From assembly GCA_024734555.1 (NCBI GenBank), contig JANPWX010000080.1, positions 329,223 to 393,222 of the forward strand: a stretch of DNA of 64,000 nucleotides, given 5' to 3'. Below are positions 10,826 through 23,100 of this stretch, one piece after another; within the stretch, counting starts at the first letter, position 1, and each line of letters starts with the position of its first letter. Made by a program: the position numbers and the translations under genes. The notes below the pieces were generated by a model. It was not told the DNA's origin and made no database searches. It was given only the letters and a program-made list of their open reading frames with translations. Origin of the DNA: Trochalopteron elliotii (Eukaryota > Chordata > Aves > Passeriformes > Leiothrichidae).

Positions 10826-13800
10826 ACCTGTTGGAGTTTCCGCACATCGTCCATAGAGCCTGCGCGTGCCGTCACGCATCAGTCCCGAATGCTTCAGCCT
10901 TTCTTTCTCTTTTTTTTTCAGTTTCAGTTTTCCTAACCAACACGAACAGGGTTAGTCGTACACGCTGCAGCGCAAACGAGTCCGCGCGGCAGCCCCTGCG
11001 TGCTGCCTGAGTGCTGCCCACGGCCCGGGTGGGGCCCACGGCTTCCTGCGCAGCTCTCGCCACAGGGCTGCGGCCTCATTTCTTACGGAAGACCGAGTGC
11101 ATCAGTGATCAGTATAAAATATTTGTTGTCATTCCACTCTGGCGTTTCCAGTATTGAGCCTTATGCTCGAGGAATATAATTATAATCTACAATTGCCTTG
11201 TATTGAGGAGCTCTTCCTCCAGATGTCTGTAAATGCTCAGTAGCACCGCCCTCCCCCGTGGATTCAGAAAGAGATTTTTACATAAAAGCTGTAATTCTAG
11301 TCTGAAAGAAGTCCGCGATACTGTTTTGGGTTTGTTTAGGTTTTTTTGTTTTTTTTCTTTAATCAAGAATAGGCATAATAGAAACCCGAAGAGACAAGAG
11401 TATGCGGTTATTCGTTCTTTAACCTTGCCCTCCGGTATATTGCAAGCGGAGCCTGTGGCCTGCTCTGGGAGGGGGCGCGGGGCTGCCGGCACCGGCCCCG
11501 AGGAGAGCTCCGGGCAGTGAGGCCTGTGCAGTAAAACTGTGAGAACCTCGTGCTGCACTTTATCATCATTTAAAAGTACAGGTATCCATAAGAGTGGAGA
11601 AAAGCGTCTGAATAAGCACACCCTAAAATCTGAGGAACAAGGAAGCTAATCACACCGACGTAAAATAAACTGACTGGGATACACACTCCCCGAGGTATTG
11701 CATCCAGGGCTGAGATACCGAGTGTAATGAATAACCGAGGTGACTCAGGCACTCCGGCAGTGTGTCCTGTGATTCCCAGGAAGCAGCTGCTGTGCCTGTG
11801 GCCAGCAGTAAGCCAGAGAGCTCTTGAGCTGCCTGATGACTGAATAGCTCCTGCAATGCTGCCCAGAAAAGGCAGCTGCTGGAAGGGTTCAGCAGTTACA
11901 GCAAGTACCAAACTGGAGGTACAACCCCCAAGCTAACAGATTGTTGTTGAGTCAGAACATTTGTAAACAAACCAAGAATCACTAAGCTGTATAAGATTCA
12001 GAGCAGGTCTGGTCGAATTTACAAACTCTGGGTCTTGCCACAATTGTTCTGTTATGGACAGAACTCTTCCTAGTGCTCCTGGTAATGGAATGCAAAGTCT
12101 GGAAAATTTGACTCCTCAAAGCCCTATACTGCAGAAAAGAAACAGAAGTCTTGTTTTTAAGAACTGAGTTGATCTTCAGAATAATAATCTTAAATTTATA
12201 TTTGTGCAGTTCAAATAAACCTCTTGTTAGTAACTAAGAATCACTGTAAACATCTTGTAGCTTGTGGACACCTGGGCACGTTCATTGTGGGGTGCACTGT
12301 TGGTGCCTCACCAGTGTGATCTGGTAGTGTGGCACCTTTGAACAGCGTGGCACTAAGTGACTGCAGAAAAGAACCAGAAAAGAACCATCCTTTTCTGTCA
12401 CAAGACTGGTTCTGAGAGTGTAAGACTGAAGAATTGTGACACTCACATGATTATTACTTCCTCTCATATTTTCCTTGTGGATAGTTGGTTTATCAAGGCA
12501 GATAAAGGCTGGTTCCATTCATGCAGGACGACCGACTAGGGAAACGTTTGGAATTTTTCCAGAAATGTTTCAAAATATTCAAGTCGATTTGGTTTTTTAT
12601 TGTGTAAACGTAGTCCCCGGTGCGAAGTCCACCTTTGCATTTGCACAGCAGGTGGAGCTACTGCATGAGAAACAGGGCAGCTCACGGGTCATGAACTGAG
12701 GGAATGTAGCCATAGGCAAAAACGACCGATCTGATTAACCTTTGCTGGCGCCTGGACCCAGATCAGTCTTTTGGACTTTCCCTCCTCTAGGACTGTCTGA
12801 AGTCTAGTTCTGTTGCAAGCCGGCTTTCATTTCAGCTCCTCTTCAATTTTATGTTCTTTGTCAAGGAGCAGAAGTTACTTGGAATAGAGTTGTGTTTAGT
12901 TACTGGCACTCAGAAAATTTGCTGAGCTCAATAATGTGCCATTTTGCTAATTTTTAATGGGAGGAGAAACTGAGGTAGGAATATCTTGAATACACAAGTC
13001 AGAAAGTGCATCGAATGGCAGGAAAAAATATTATCATCATATAACAGTCTTCTATTGATTAAAATAAATCTAGATGTTATTTATAAAATTGAAGTGATCT
13101 TTTAGAGACTTTTTACAAAATGGATTTCAACATCAACTTCTGTTACTGTACTGTAGTGCTATGTACTGTATGTCCAATTACTTTTGGTAAGATTTGTGCC
13201 TTAAAACGTATTAAAACAGCAATTTCCAAATTTGCAGGGATTCCACAGATGTTTGTTGGGAGTACCACCACCTTTCTCTAAGAATAAGTGTAATTGATAC
13301 ACTTGTTGAAAGAGGGCAGAGAAGGTTCTCATGCATAGATTACCTAAATGGGACCCTTACATCATCTGTACATTTCAGGGAGGATTATTACAACCCTACT
13401 GCTCTAATGACTCACCTGTGTAGTGCAGCAAGAGAAAGCACTCTTCAGACTGGCAGGAAAAGATGCTGGGATTCACAAAGTCTGAGGATATGGGAAAGAA
13501 CTCTTTCAGGGAAGGTTTCTTCTGGTAATTTACAATTTGATTATTTTTTTTAAATTTATTTTCTTAACATGAAGATACATATTCTGCATTGTAGATGCTT
13601 CTGCATCTCTGCCTTTTCTTCAGTGAAGGTTTTAATTGCCATGTGACTGTAAGGGTATTGGAGAATTTGTTTGTCAGGCTGCCAGCAGGAAGCTGTTAAG
13701 AACCTCTTCCAATTCTCTTAGTTGTGGTTGTTGTTGGACTAATGCATGTTCTGTCCTCTTGAATACGTTTGGGTAGACAGGAGAAGTTCCCAAGAGCAGT

Positions 13801-16800
13801 GCCTTTAAGGAGTTGGGGACCCATGATCAAGATGTCTTATGCCAGATCATCTCTACAGGGGATTATAATGTTAATTCTCTCTAGTTCTATTAACAGATCA
13901 GGTGCTGCAAGGCCATTTACTTCAAGAGTGCTCCCTAATAGTGCCAAATCTGAGCAGTCTTGTGGCATCCCTCAGAGCACTGCAACAGGATGTTTGGAGA
14001 AGTCCCAGCTGGTGCCTCTTCCAAAAGTGGAGTACATCTGATTTACAGAGAGATGGGAGTCTGTTTCAAGACAATTTCAATGTTTTCTGTTGTTAATTTG
14101 ATCTTGGTTTTTCACCTTTTTTTTTTCAGAAATGCATAAGATTTGTGTAAAACACTTCAAAAATATCCAAAGTGATGTCTTTCACTGTACTTTAAAATTC
14201 TATTCTTAAAAACCCCCCTTTTTTGTTTTTCTTAAAAATAATGTTTATCAGTTTACTTAAGAGCCAAAGCAGTCTTAAAGACTACACCCTTGAGTTAATA
14301 ATTATCAAAGACAAAGGTGGCAGTGCAAAATTTTGTTTTTGTCTTACATTTTGAATGGTGTAACCATTGGGGCTTTTTTTTTTTTAATTAACACTAAGGC
14401 ACCGAATATTTACAGTCAAGTTGTTCCTTAGCAGCTTTACAGGTGTCACTGTAACTCAGCTCCTCTTATGCAGTTCAGGAGAAAAAGTGTATCTGTGGCC
14501 TAGTGATTTAATCCTAAACACCTGGAATTTTATTCCAGCTGTGAGACTGCTGTGCTGGGTGACAGTGGGCAGCCTGATGCTTTTTCCTTTCTGTAAAATA
14601 TGGACAGCAGATGCTTTCTTATTCCACGGGGTGCTGTGCAAGCCAATCATCTGCAAGTTAACTTTAAAAAATTGAGATTAAACTTCCTCCAGAAATTCTT
14701 TATTATTATTCTGTATTTTGCTTGTCACTTTACATCTCTCAAAAGTGAATGGCAAAAGGTAACAGAACCTGGTTAATAAATCCAGGCCTTAAGTGTTGTC
14801 ATTACCTTTCTTTCAGAGGAAAAAAAGCTTTTACTCTGTATTGAATTACACCTTTTCTGATTAGGGACAGAAAGAGAAATGACTGCAGACTCTTGTCTCT
14901 TTGATGAGGGATATTAGTGTCGTGGGATTCACTGCTCTTTTCTCAGAGTGTGGCATTAGTACTGTGTGGACTATTTTTCTCAACAGCTAAAAGTTATTGT
15001 GGGGTCACGATGTCCTATCACTGGATCATCACTGGGTGCTAGATGTGCCCCTAAGCTTGGATGGGTGTAGTCAGTGCCATTTCTGGAAGGATCTTGCCAA
15101 GCATGTTCTAACGGGATGAAAATCTTAATTACATTTAACTTTTCACCCACTTATGAATATGAGTGACTGACTCAGTATTCCATCTAATGCTGACTGATGT
15201 AATCACAGAAACAATTCTATTTTTAAATCGTGTCCTTTTGTCACTATTGTAATTATAAATATTGCACAGGCTGAAAATCTACCCCTGAATAATAAATACA
15301 CTCTTCTCCTGACCCCAACAAGTTTTCACTAAATCTGTTCAATTGTATGTTGATTTTACTATACTGGAAATTTTCAGCAGAATTATCCCTCTGTGGATTT
15401 TCAAACCAGTAAATTGGATTGTATTTTAAAGATTTAAATGTAAATTTGCTTTACCTACTTGAATATTCACTTACTGTAACTGGATCAGAATTTATGAATT
15501 TGATTTTTGTAGCTAAAGTCATTGTGCAATATGAAGTAATGGACTGGATGGCAGAATTCCCAAATTCTAACCCTGGGTTTGTCTTAGGCCTGAAGCACAT
15601 CCAGGCAAGTCATTCACATTTATTTGTAGGGTTTCCTGCAGTTTCCAGCTGCAGGGTTTTAGCTCCATAATATTTCTATGGAATTGATCTTCAGTCAGTT
15701 CCATAGCTTTTTAACTGTTTGGGCACATTCTTCACCCTTCTCATTCCTATTCTTTTACTCCAGGTGTGAAGGAAGTGTGACTGAGCACCAGACCCTGCAG
15801 AGGCACAGCTGTTCAGAGAAGATGCTCAGCAGCTCTTGGTCCACACACACAGCAGACAAGGAAGATCATCAAGCACCTGTACTACAAAGGAGTTACCTGT
15901 GGATTCTTTGTCTCCTTTGAACAAAAAGATGTCACAAAAAGGACATCACTAGGTCTCTTGTATTCGTGCATGCTATCTTCCAAAAGGGAAACAAATCTCT
16001 TCTAATTTCACAAGTTACAGAAAGATCAGAGCAACTTCTTGTGAAAATGAGCGTTCTCTTGTACACAGGTGGAAATCTGGAATTATTTTTATAGTAAGAG
16101 AAGACCTCAGGGTTTTTTTCTGATCTAATTGCTACTAAAGGGTAGATCAGGGGTGCACAGGAGCTAAGGAGCTAACTGAGGAGAAGGAGCTGTGACAGGA
16201 GGTCAGCAGCCTTTATACCATCAGGAAAAAAGGAGAGATCAACAGAAATCAGATGGAAAGCATCGTTACTTTTGGCAAAAGAAGAGAAGGCTCCTTCTCT
16301 GCCTGCAGAAGTGCAATCACAGGACAAATGTGGTGCTGTGGGAAAAGATGAGGATGAACAAGGGCCATTGGGAGAGGCATCAGAGCCAGCTGAACCTGAG
16401 CCAAACATCAACAAGAAGAGTGAAAAACAGCTGGTAAGTACTAGAGATTCTCATCTGTAGGGAATGGAAACATTCATCTGCTATGCTGGTGTGATGTTCT
16501 GAGATGTTTACTGAGTGCCAGGATCCAGAACACTCCAGAGAGACTGTCAAGGCTTGTCTGGGCCTTAGACTTTTGCTCCTTGCTGAGTCTGCATGGGCAC
16601 CAAGGACATATCAGGAGGGACAGTGAAGCTGTGGTGCTGTGGGTGAAGGTTACAAGGGGCCAGGCCTTTTCAGTGGACAGAAGAGGCTGGGATAGGAAAA
16701 AAGACATCCTGAAGGGTTATTGTAATCAAAAGAGAAGTGATGATGCAGGGTCAGTGGTGTCCTTAAGGTAGGGGAGGATCTCATTCTTCCTCTGTGAAAG

Positions 16801-19741
16801 CAGCAGAGCTGGGGGCCTATCCTATGTGTCAGTACATAAATACTTGCAGTATGGAGAAAAGCAGAAGGAATTTGAAGTTTGGGCACAGTTGGAAAACTAA
16901 GATGTCATTAGAAATAGAATAGCAGTTACCTGAAATGTATACTTTAGTTATTACTTTCTTAGTAATTTCTTACCTTTTAAAATTCAATTTGATGGTATCA
17001 AATGGTTTTATGAAAGAAGATTGATTGCAGAATTCCAGTTGTAGGTAGACTGACTCATGATTTAGTGACGTGGTCAAATATCTGCCAGTCCTAGCAGAGC
17101 CAGCTCAGCTCTGACTTACCTCTCTGGAGTTCTACTTCAATCTTCTTTTTCTTATTTTCCATCCATAAAATTGTATGATGAGTCTGATTATGTTAACAGT
17201 TAGACTACTACTTTCAGAACTGTAGATCTACCAAATATATTGCTAGTTGCAATAGACTATGCTCATTATTTGACCCAGATTTGGCATCTTGTTCTGGCCA
17301 AGTTTGACTAATTCGGATTACAGCTGGAAGGCCTAATTTACCATGTGTTGAAGATAACAGATGTACAAAAGGAAAGTGAAAATAGCAAAGTTAGCAAAAA
17401 ACACCAAGCACATTAAAATTTGTTCTTGAGAATCTTTGTTAAAATGACTACCTAAATACACAGCTATCTCTTATATTAGTATGCTATAATACAGAATATT
17501 CATTTGATCAGTGCTTCAAGACTGACAAATGTAAAAAAAAGAAGCTTTGTGTCTGTAAGCACAGTAAATTTGTTTTGGAAGTCATTTAGATCTTGTGTAA
17601 GTGAATGCCACGTTGCAATCTCTCACTAAGCCCAAAAGCAGAACACTGAGCTTGGACTCTGCACCTTTGTAATCTATCAGTGCAACCTTTTCTCTCTTTT
17701 AACAGCCATAGTGGAAGCACACTGAACCAGCAAGTGATTTTTATAGCTAATCCTTGCCTACTCTTTGCTCCATATTCTCTTTCCAATTTTTGTCTCATAG
17801 AACCAGTCATTGAAGTTAAAGCAACTTATCACCCAGCAGAAGTTACAGTATGAAGAAACAAAAAGCTGCACATCAAAGAGTCTTCTGTGCAGACAGAGCA
17901 GACAAAAGGCTTCTTTGTGATGAATGTGCAGAGTTAGCTCTGCCACTCTTAAGTCAGCAGTGAATTTTCTTCAGTTCTAGCATTGAAGTAAAAGAATGTC
18001 CTTTGTTCTTGGAGGGGGTTTACTTTCATTTCCAAACTGCTGGCAGGCAGTAAGCATTGACCTAACAACACAAAAAGGTAATTTCCTGTGTTCAGAATTG
18101 TGATATACTTTTATAGAGGTGTATCTTGGTTTATTCAAATTAATAATAGGTACCAGTCATTCCTGCAGCAAAGTGAAACAAGCAGCTTCCACAGTCAGAG
18201 ATATCTGGAAATCATTGGAATCACTGCTAACAAGACCCCTTATTTTTTGCCACACCCTCCATGGAGATAATGTATTGTTGTTGTTTGTCATTGTTATTGC
18301 AATATATGACTGTAATTAATTTTGTAAATATCTGAGTTTGCAATCACTAGGGTTTGGAATCTAGGAAAATAGTATGAAAGAGCCAGAAGAAATGCCATCA
18401 TAGCTTCCATCCAACATTAGAGGTTAGGGTAGACATTTACACCAATACAGAGGGTCAGGGATATTTCAATCAGATTTCAATACAAGTGGCCTTTTTTCCA
18501 TAAACTTGCTACAAAATATCACTTGCTTTTGTTAATGCTGTGATGACAAGACATTCCTTTGTGTGTCTAAAAAGGGGAATATGGCTTCTTAATTTACCTT
18601 CAAGGACTAATCTTATTCACAGGTAGTTTGGAAGGGAAATAGGCCCTTTTTGCATTTGGTATTAATTTCTATGAAATTGGTATTTGTTACATAGAGGCCT
18701 TGTGCTTTTTGACTGAAAGATTTGCATCTTGTTTGGCAGCAAGGCAGTTATCTACTAGAGATAGTTGTGTGTTTTATGTTACTAATAGGAATAAGAGTGA
18801 AATAGCATTTGGTGAAAGTATGAGAAATTGTATCTCTAGGCAGGCTGGACAAGTAACTTTAACACTGGGTTAAAATTGAATAATGGAATCTGGTAGAAAA
18901 GTTACTTTAGAATCCTTAGAAACTCTGAGAGTGTAAGTGAAAAAAAGAAGGGGCAAAGGGGAAACATAAAGATCTGGATTATGGAGAATGAGAGTAGTGT
19001 TGATAATGATAATAAAACTTTGTGAAGGGGTTGGCTTTGGGTAGAGATTGTTTTTTCAGCGTCTTCACTTCTGCAGTGCAGAATGGGTTTAGAGTGAGTG
19101 TGCAGCTAAAACATGGTAGATAGAACATGATGAAATCAGTTCCTCAAGCTGTATTAAGTTCCTTCTTCATAAAATCAGAAATTCAGATTGTTTTGCCATC
19201 TCTCTTCTGGCAAAGCTTGTATGACATACATCGGATGTGGGAATTTACACCTGCCAGCCATATACAGTCCAACTGTAATATACTTACAGAAATGGCAGAA
19301 TCATTCATTTTCATGAGTTTTAACACTCCTGATGTGATGCCTCTCTTCCTTTGGGTTATATCTAAAAGCAAATTAGTGACCTGTTGATTTGCATCATGAG
19401 ATATGGGTTTGTTATGGTCCCAGTAAGGAAGACAGACTATAAAGTATTGCTTAAAATACCTTTTGTTGTGGCTAACACTGTAAAGGAAAAGGATAGTGTA
19501 GGTAGTTTTATTTCCTTCCAAATGCTGAGTTGTGTAGTATCGAACAGGTCTCAAATCAGAGCTCAGCACACTGGGCAGATCCTGTCCAGGAAAGGGCATC
19601 TGACATTTTGGTTCTTTGAGCTCTTGCAGGATTTTCTTGAAACAATTCTATTTCTCATGTCTACTGTCAAACAGAAATTGAATTCCCTTACAAACTGTTT
19701 GTTGCACTTTTAGATGAAGACAAGGACACACAGGCAGTGAA
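10826..19741 (+). other. BCAR3 long intron 1, first part
   Basis: Mostly AT-rich sequence without a recognisable gene. GC-richer patches lie at 10970-11065 and 11450-11520, probably the shore of the CpG island. There is a TGACTCA AP-1-type word near 11741. An exon-like stretch ends at a strong donor at 16434/16435, and an unusually good acceptor tract lies at 15728-15763; neither can be tied to a protein (see findings). Confidence 0.5.
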
Positions 19742-20056
19742 ATGAGCAGTGTGGAGCGGGAGCCACCAGTGGGCTCCTGTCCTGCAGCTGGCTGTGTCCT
19801 GCAGCCACGGGAGATGTGTCACACAGCCTGGCCTGACCGCCAGGCTCTGCATCAGCACAGCTCCGGCGGGGGCCTCTCATGGCCGTCACTGACTGCTCAG
19901 TACTGGGATCTCCTGCCCAACATCAGTGCCCCTGGCAGGAAACAATCCTTGGATAAAGAGCTGCGAAGTGATGCTGTTACACAGCTAGGTTCTGAGAGCA
20001 CCAGTGTTTCCAGGGCAGATATACAGCCTGGGCAGGTGGGGAGTGAGCCTAACTGA
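19742..20056 (+). other. Orphan GC-rich open frame, 104 codons, coding status unknown
   Basis: An ATG-started frame of 104 codons sits on an isolated GC-rich island inside AT-rich intron. The product would be Pro/Ser/Gln-rich (it begins MSSVEREPPVGSCPAAGC) with no domain or signal I recognise. The context of the ATG (GAAATGA) is fair. It could be an exon of an unknown transcript, a remnant of an old repeat, or chance in GC-rich DNA. Confidence 0.2.
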
Positions 20057-20072
20057 ACTTTTAAGTAACTTC

Positions 20073-20153
20073 CATATCATCATCATCATCATCAATAGTA
20101 ATACTACTACTACTAATAATAATAGCAATAGTAATAGTAGTAGTAGTAGTAGA
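20073..20153. repeat. Compound trinucleotide microsatellite with dyad symmetry
   Basis: (ATC)n runs into (ACT)n, then (AAT)n, a short AGC/AATAGT middle and (AGT)n. The ACT arm and the AGT arm are reverse complements, so the tract can fold into a hairpin around 20125. Confidence 0.9.
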
Positions 20154-23100
20154 ATGTGATGCCTAGAATAGATAAGTTTACCCCTGTTAGTCTGTTGAAC
20201 TCTGGACTGATGGAGGGTGTTTTGAGCTTGTGCATAATTTTACATTGACATGAATTAATTCATTTTGTTGGCGGCAGGGGGGGTGGTGATGTTTGGATTT
20301 TCTTCTTTCTTCCAATTTATAAGTAAACTTTTTAAAAATAATTTTTAATAAGAAATATTTTTTAAAGAAGTAGTCTGCAAAACTCTCAGCTGAAAGTAGG
20401 AACTTCTGTATTTCATAATGGCTCATTGGCAAATAGATGGCACATTTTTCACCTAGTAGAAAAGTAAAAATAATAATTAAAATGTGAAAAAGTTTACTCA
20501 ATACAGTATTCAACTTGTCCTTGATTTAGGGGGAAAAAAATCCAACCTCAGTGCTCAGTTATCCTCACTGTGATTCATCAGCTGCTGTCTCCTGGGCAGG
20601 TCTGACTGCTGATTGGGCACAGAACTTCTCAAGGTGTGTCTTTTGTCAAGAAGCTTTTGCATTTTAAGAGTGCACAGTAGACCATGATAGTCTCCTGCTA
20701 TGGTAAGAACTGTTGTATGTCTATTTATTAATGTACAGTCTGACTGTTAGAAACAGTGCTTGGGGGTTAGTAACAAATAATTACGTGTGTTAGCAGATGT
20801 TTCCAAATCAACTTTTTGTGGGTTTAAAATCTGGAAAGATTTTAATTTTGGATTTTAATTGTGACAGCTCTTGCTCAGTATGCTAGTAGTGATTTTTAAA
20901 ATTCTGCATTAAAATAGCTGTGAATATATAATAGTGAGGGATATCGTCAAATCCAAAGAGAATTACATTAAAATATTTTTTGTAATGTAATACTTTGAGA
21001 GAGAAATATTTATAAGATTTTAGATGGTCTATATTTTTTATAAAAATTGTAAGTGTCAACTATTTGCAAGTTAAGTAATACAAGGAAACATTCTTCTCAT
21101 GTTGCATTATGTTCAGGGCAATTTTATTTTTCCAGAGTTATGAATAGGCTTTGTATTTTCTGTGAATTTATCAATCTAAATTATTTGGAATATAAAATTA
21201 ATCTGCTTTTCACATATCTTTTCAGCTGACTTTGAAAAAATAAGGGAGAATCCTGAGGAAAAATACAGGGATATATTAGAAACATTTTTGCTTTGTAATT
21301 GTTAGGTTCATGACAGCTTCACTATCAAATACAAAGATGCAATCACAGGGATTGAAAAGATTGAAACGTGCTACATAGACAAGTTTGCATGTAAATGTCT
21401 GTGATCTAATACTGTTGGAGGATGGCAGAAAAGGCTTAGGAAAACAGCAGCTGTTATACCCAGCAGTGTAATGTCTGCTCTCCTCCTTCACAGCAGCGCT
21501 GCTCAGAGCTCAGTGCACATGACTGTACTTGTTTCAGCTCTTGGAAAAATGTTGCAGTCATGGCACAAGCACCAACTTCTTTGTGAGTGATGATACATAG
21601 TGAGAGGAGAGCTTCATTGTAATATTACATTAGTAAAAAATTAATTTTAGGATAATACATAAATGAAAACAAAGATCCTTGTAAGGATAAATGATTTAAA
21701 GAGATATTTAAGAAGCAACTCTTTCACCAAACTCTCAAAACCACAGGGGTTTTGTAGATACTCAGACAGAAGTTTCTTGCTATTGAATTACATGGATTGG
21801 GTTCTAGTGCTTCAGCATATTTCTTGGTTTTAAAAGATTTGGTGCTTTACAATTTTGTGTTTTAGAATAGTAAGATTCTTTGTTTGTGTACATGAGGAGT
21901 GTCTTCACATTTAGTAAGGTAGAGTGGATTTTTTCTCAGAATTTTAACTCTGAGCACCAGTCAACACAAGAGGGTGCCGAAACGCTGGTAAAATAGTGTT
22001 ATATACATAATATACTTTTTCTAAATATGGTTGATTTGATCTCTCCCTGCCTTTCCTTGTTTGTATATTCACCTCTGTGATACTGTAATATCAGAATACC
22101 CCTCTTTCTACGTGTTCTTATAATGACACCAAACACACTCTTCTCACCAGCAGCTGGCACCATCAAAAAAAGATTTTTCATTTTGCAAATAAACTTAGCT
22201 ACAACAGCAATTTATGTAATTTATGTCATGTTCTTGTCTTGCTTGTGCTGGCTTTAGTTCTATGTGCAGGGGTCAGAGACTGGTTTCTATTTCTATATGC
22301 CATGCTATCAGCAAAGGAGGAAGATAGTAAAAACTTTGAAATGCATTAATCATTCACGGGCTCTTGCCCATGGACCCTCATGGTACAATTAATTTAACCA
22401 TTCCCTTATTTATGGGATGTTTTTGTCTGGGCTGAAGCTTTAAGGGTCCACATGTGTCCTGCTCTTCAAGCTCATTTCCTCAAAGTCTTGCAGCCAGTGT
22501 TCTGCAACACAAGAACCAAAGTGCAAGTATCATTGATAGAGGCAGTTGCACTATATGAGCTTAGAAATTTGATTTCAAGAAATGAGATGTTGTGTCTTTG
22601 TTGCTTGGATGGCAAAATTATACTATACTCTGAATTACATATTTTTAGGTGGGTTTTGCTTTCAAAAGATAAAGCATGCCATACCTTACAGTCCCTACTG
22701 CTGAGTCACCACATGATATTTCTAGAGCTGGGTGTAGTTCATCAACCAGCTAGAGAAAGATCCATGCATCTGGCTAAAGAATACTCTCAGACAGTACTTG
22801 TCAGACTGGAGTCCATGAAAATCACTCAGCAGTTTCCAATCATTGTAATGGTGGATCACATTAGTGAGTGTCTGCTGTGTGCATTCAGTCCAGTGTTTGT
22901 AAAAGAGCAAATGCTTCTTTGTGTCTTCCTCTTTGGTCACATGCAGTAATAAACTGAGTTCAAACAGCAAACTGCTAAGTCTAAAAGTGTTGAAAACAGC
23001 CATTAATTTCATGTCTAAAACTTTTTCTATGTGTCCCAGCAGCTGATTGCAATCACCAGTGCCAGTGTTTGGACACTCACGTATCTGATTTGTTGCACTG

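Noticed and set aside
10000..12500. Possible miR-760 hairpin, which neighbours BCAR3 and this tRNA in human
   Set aside because: I looked for the mature-like word and a hairpin around the tRNA and found neither.
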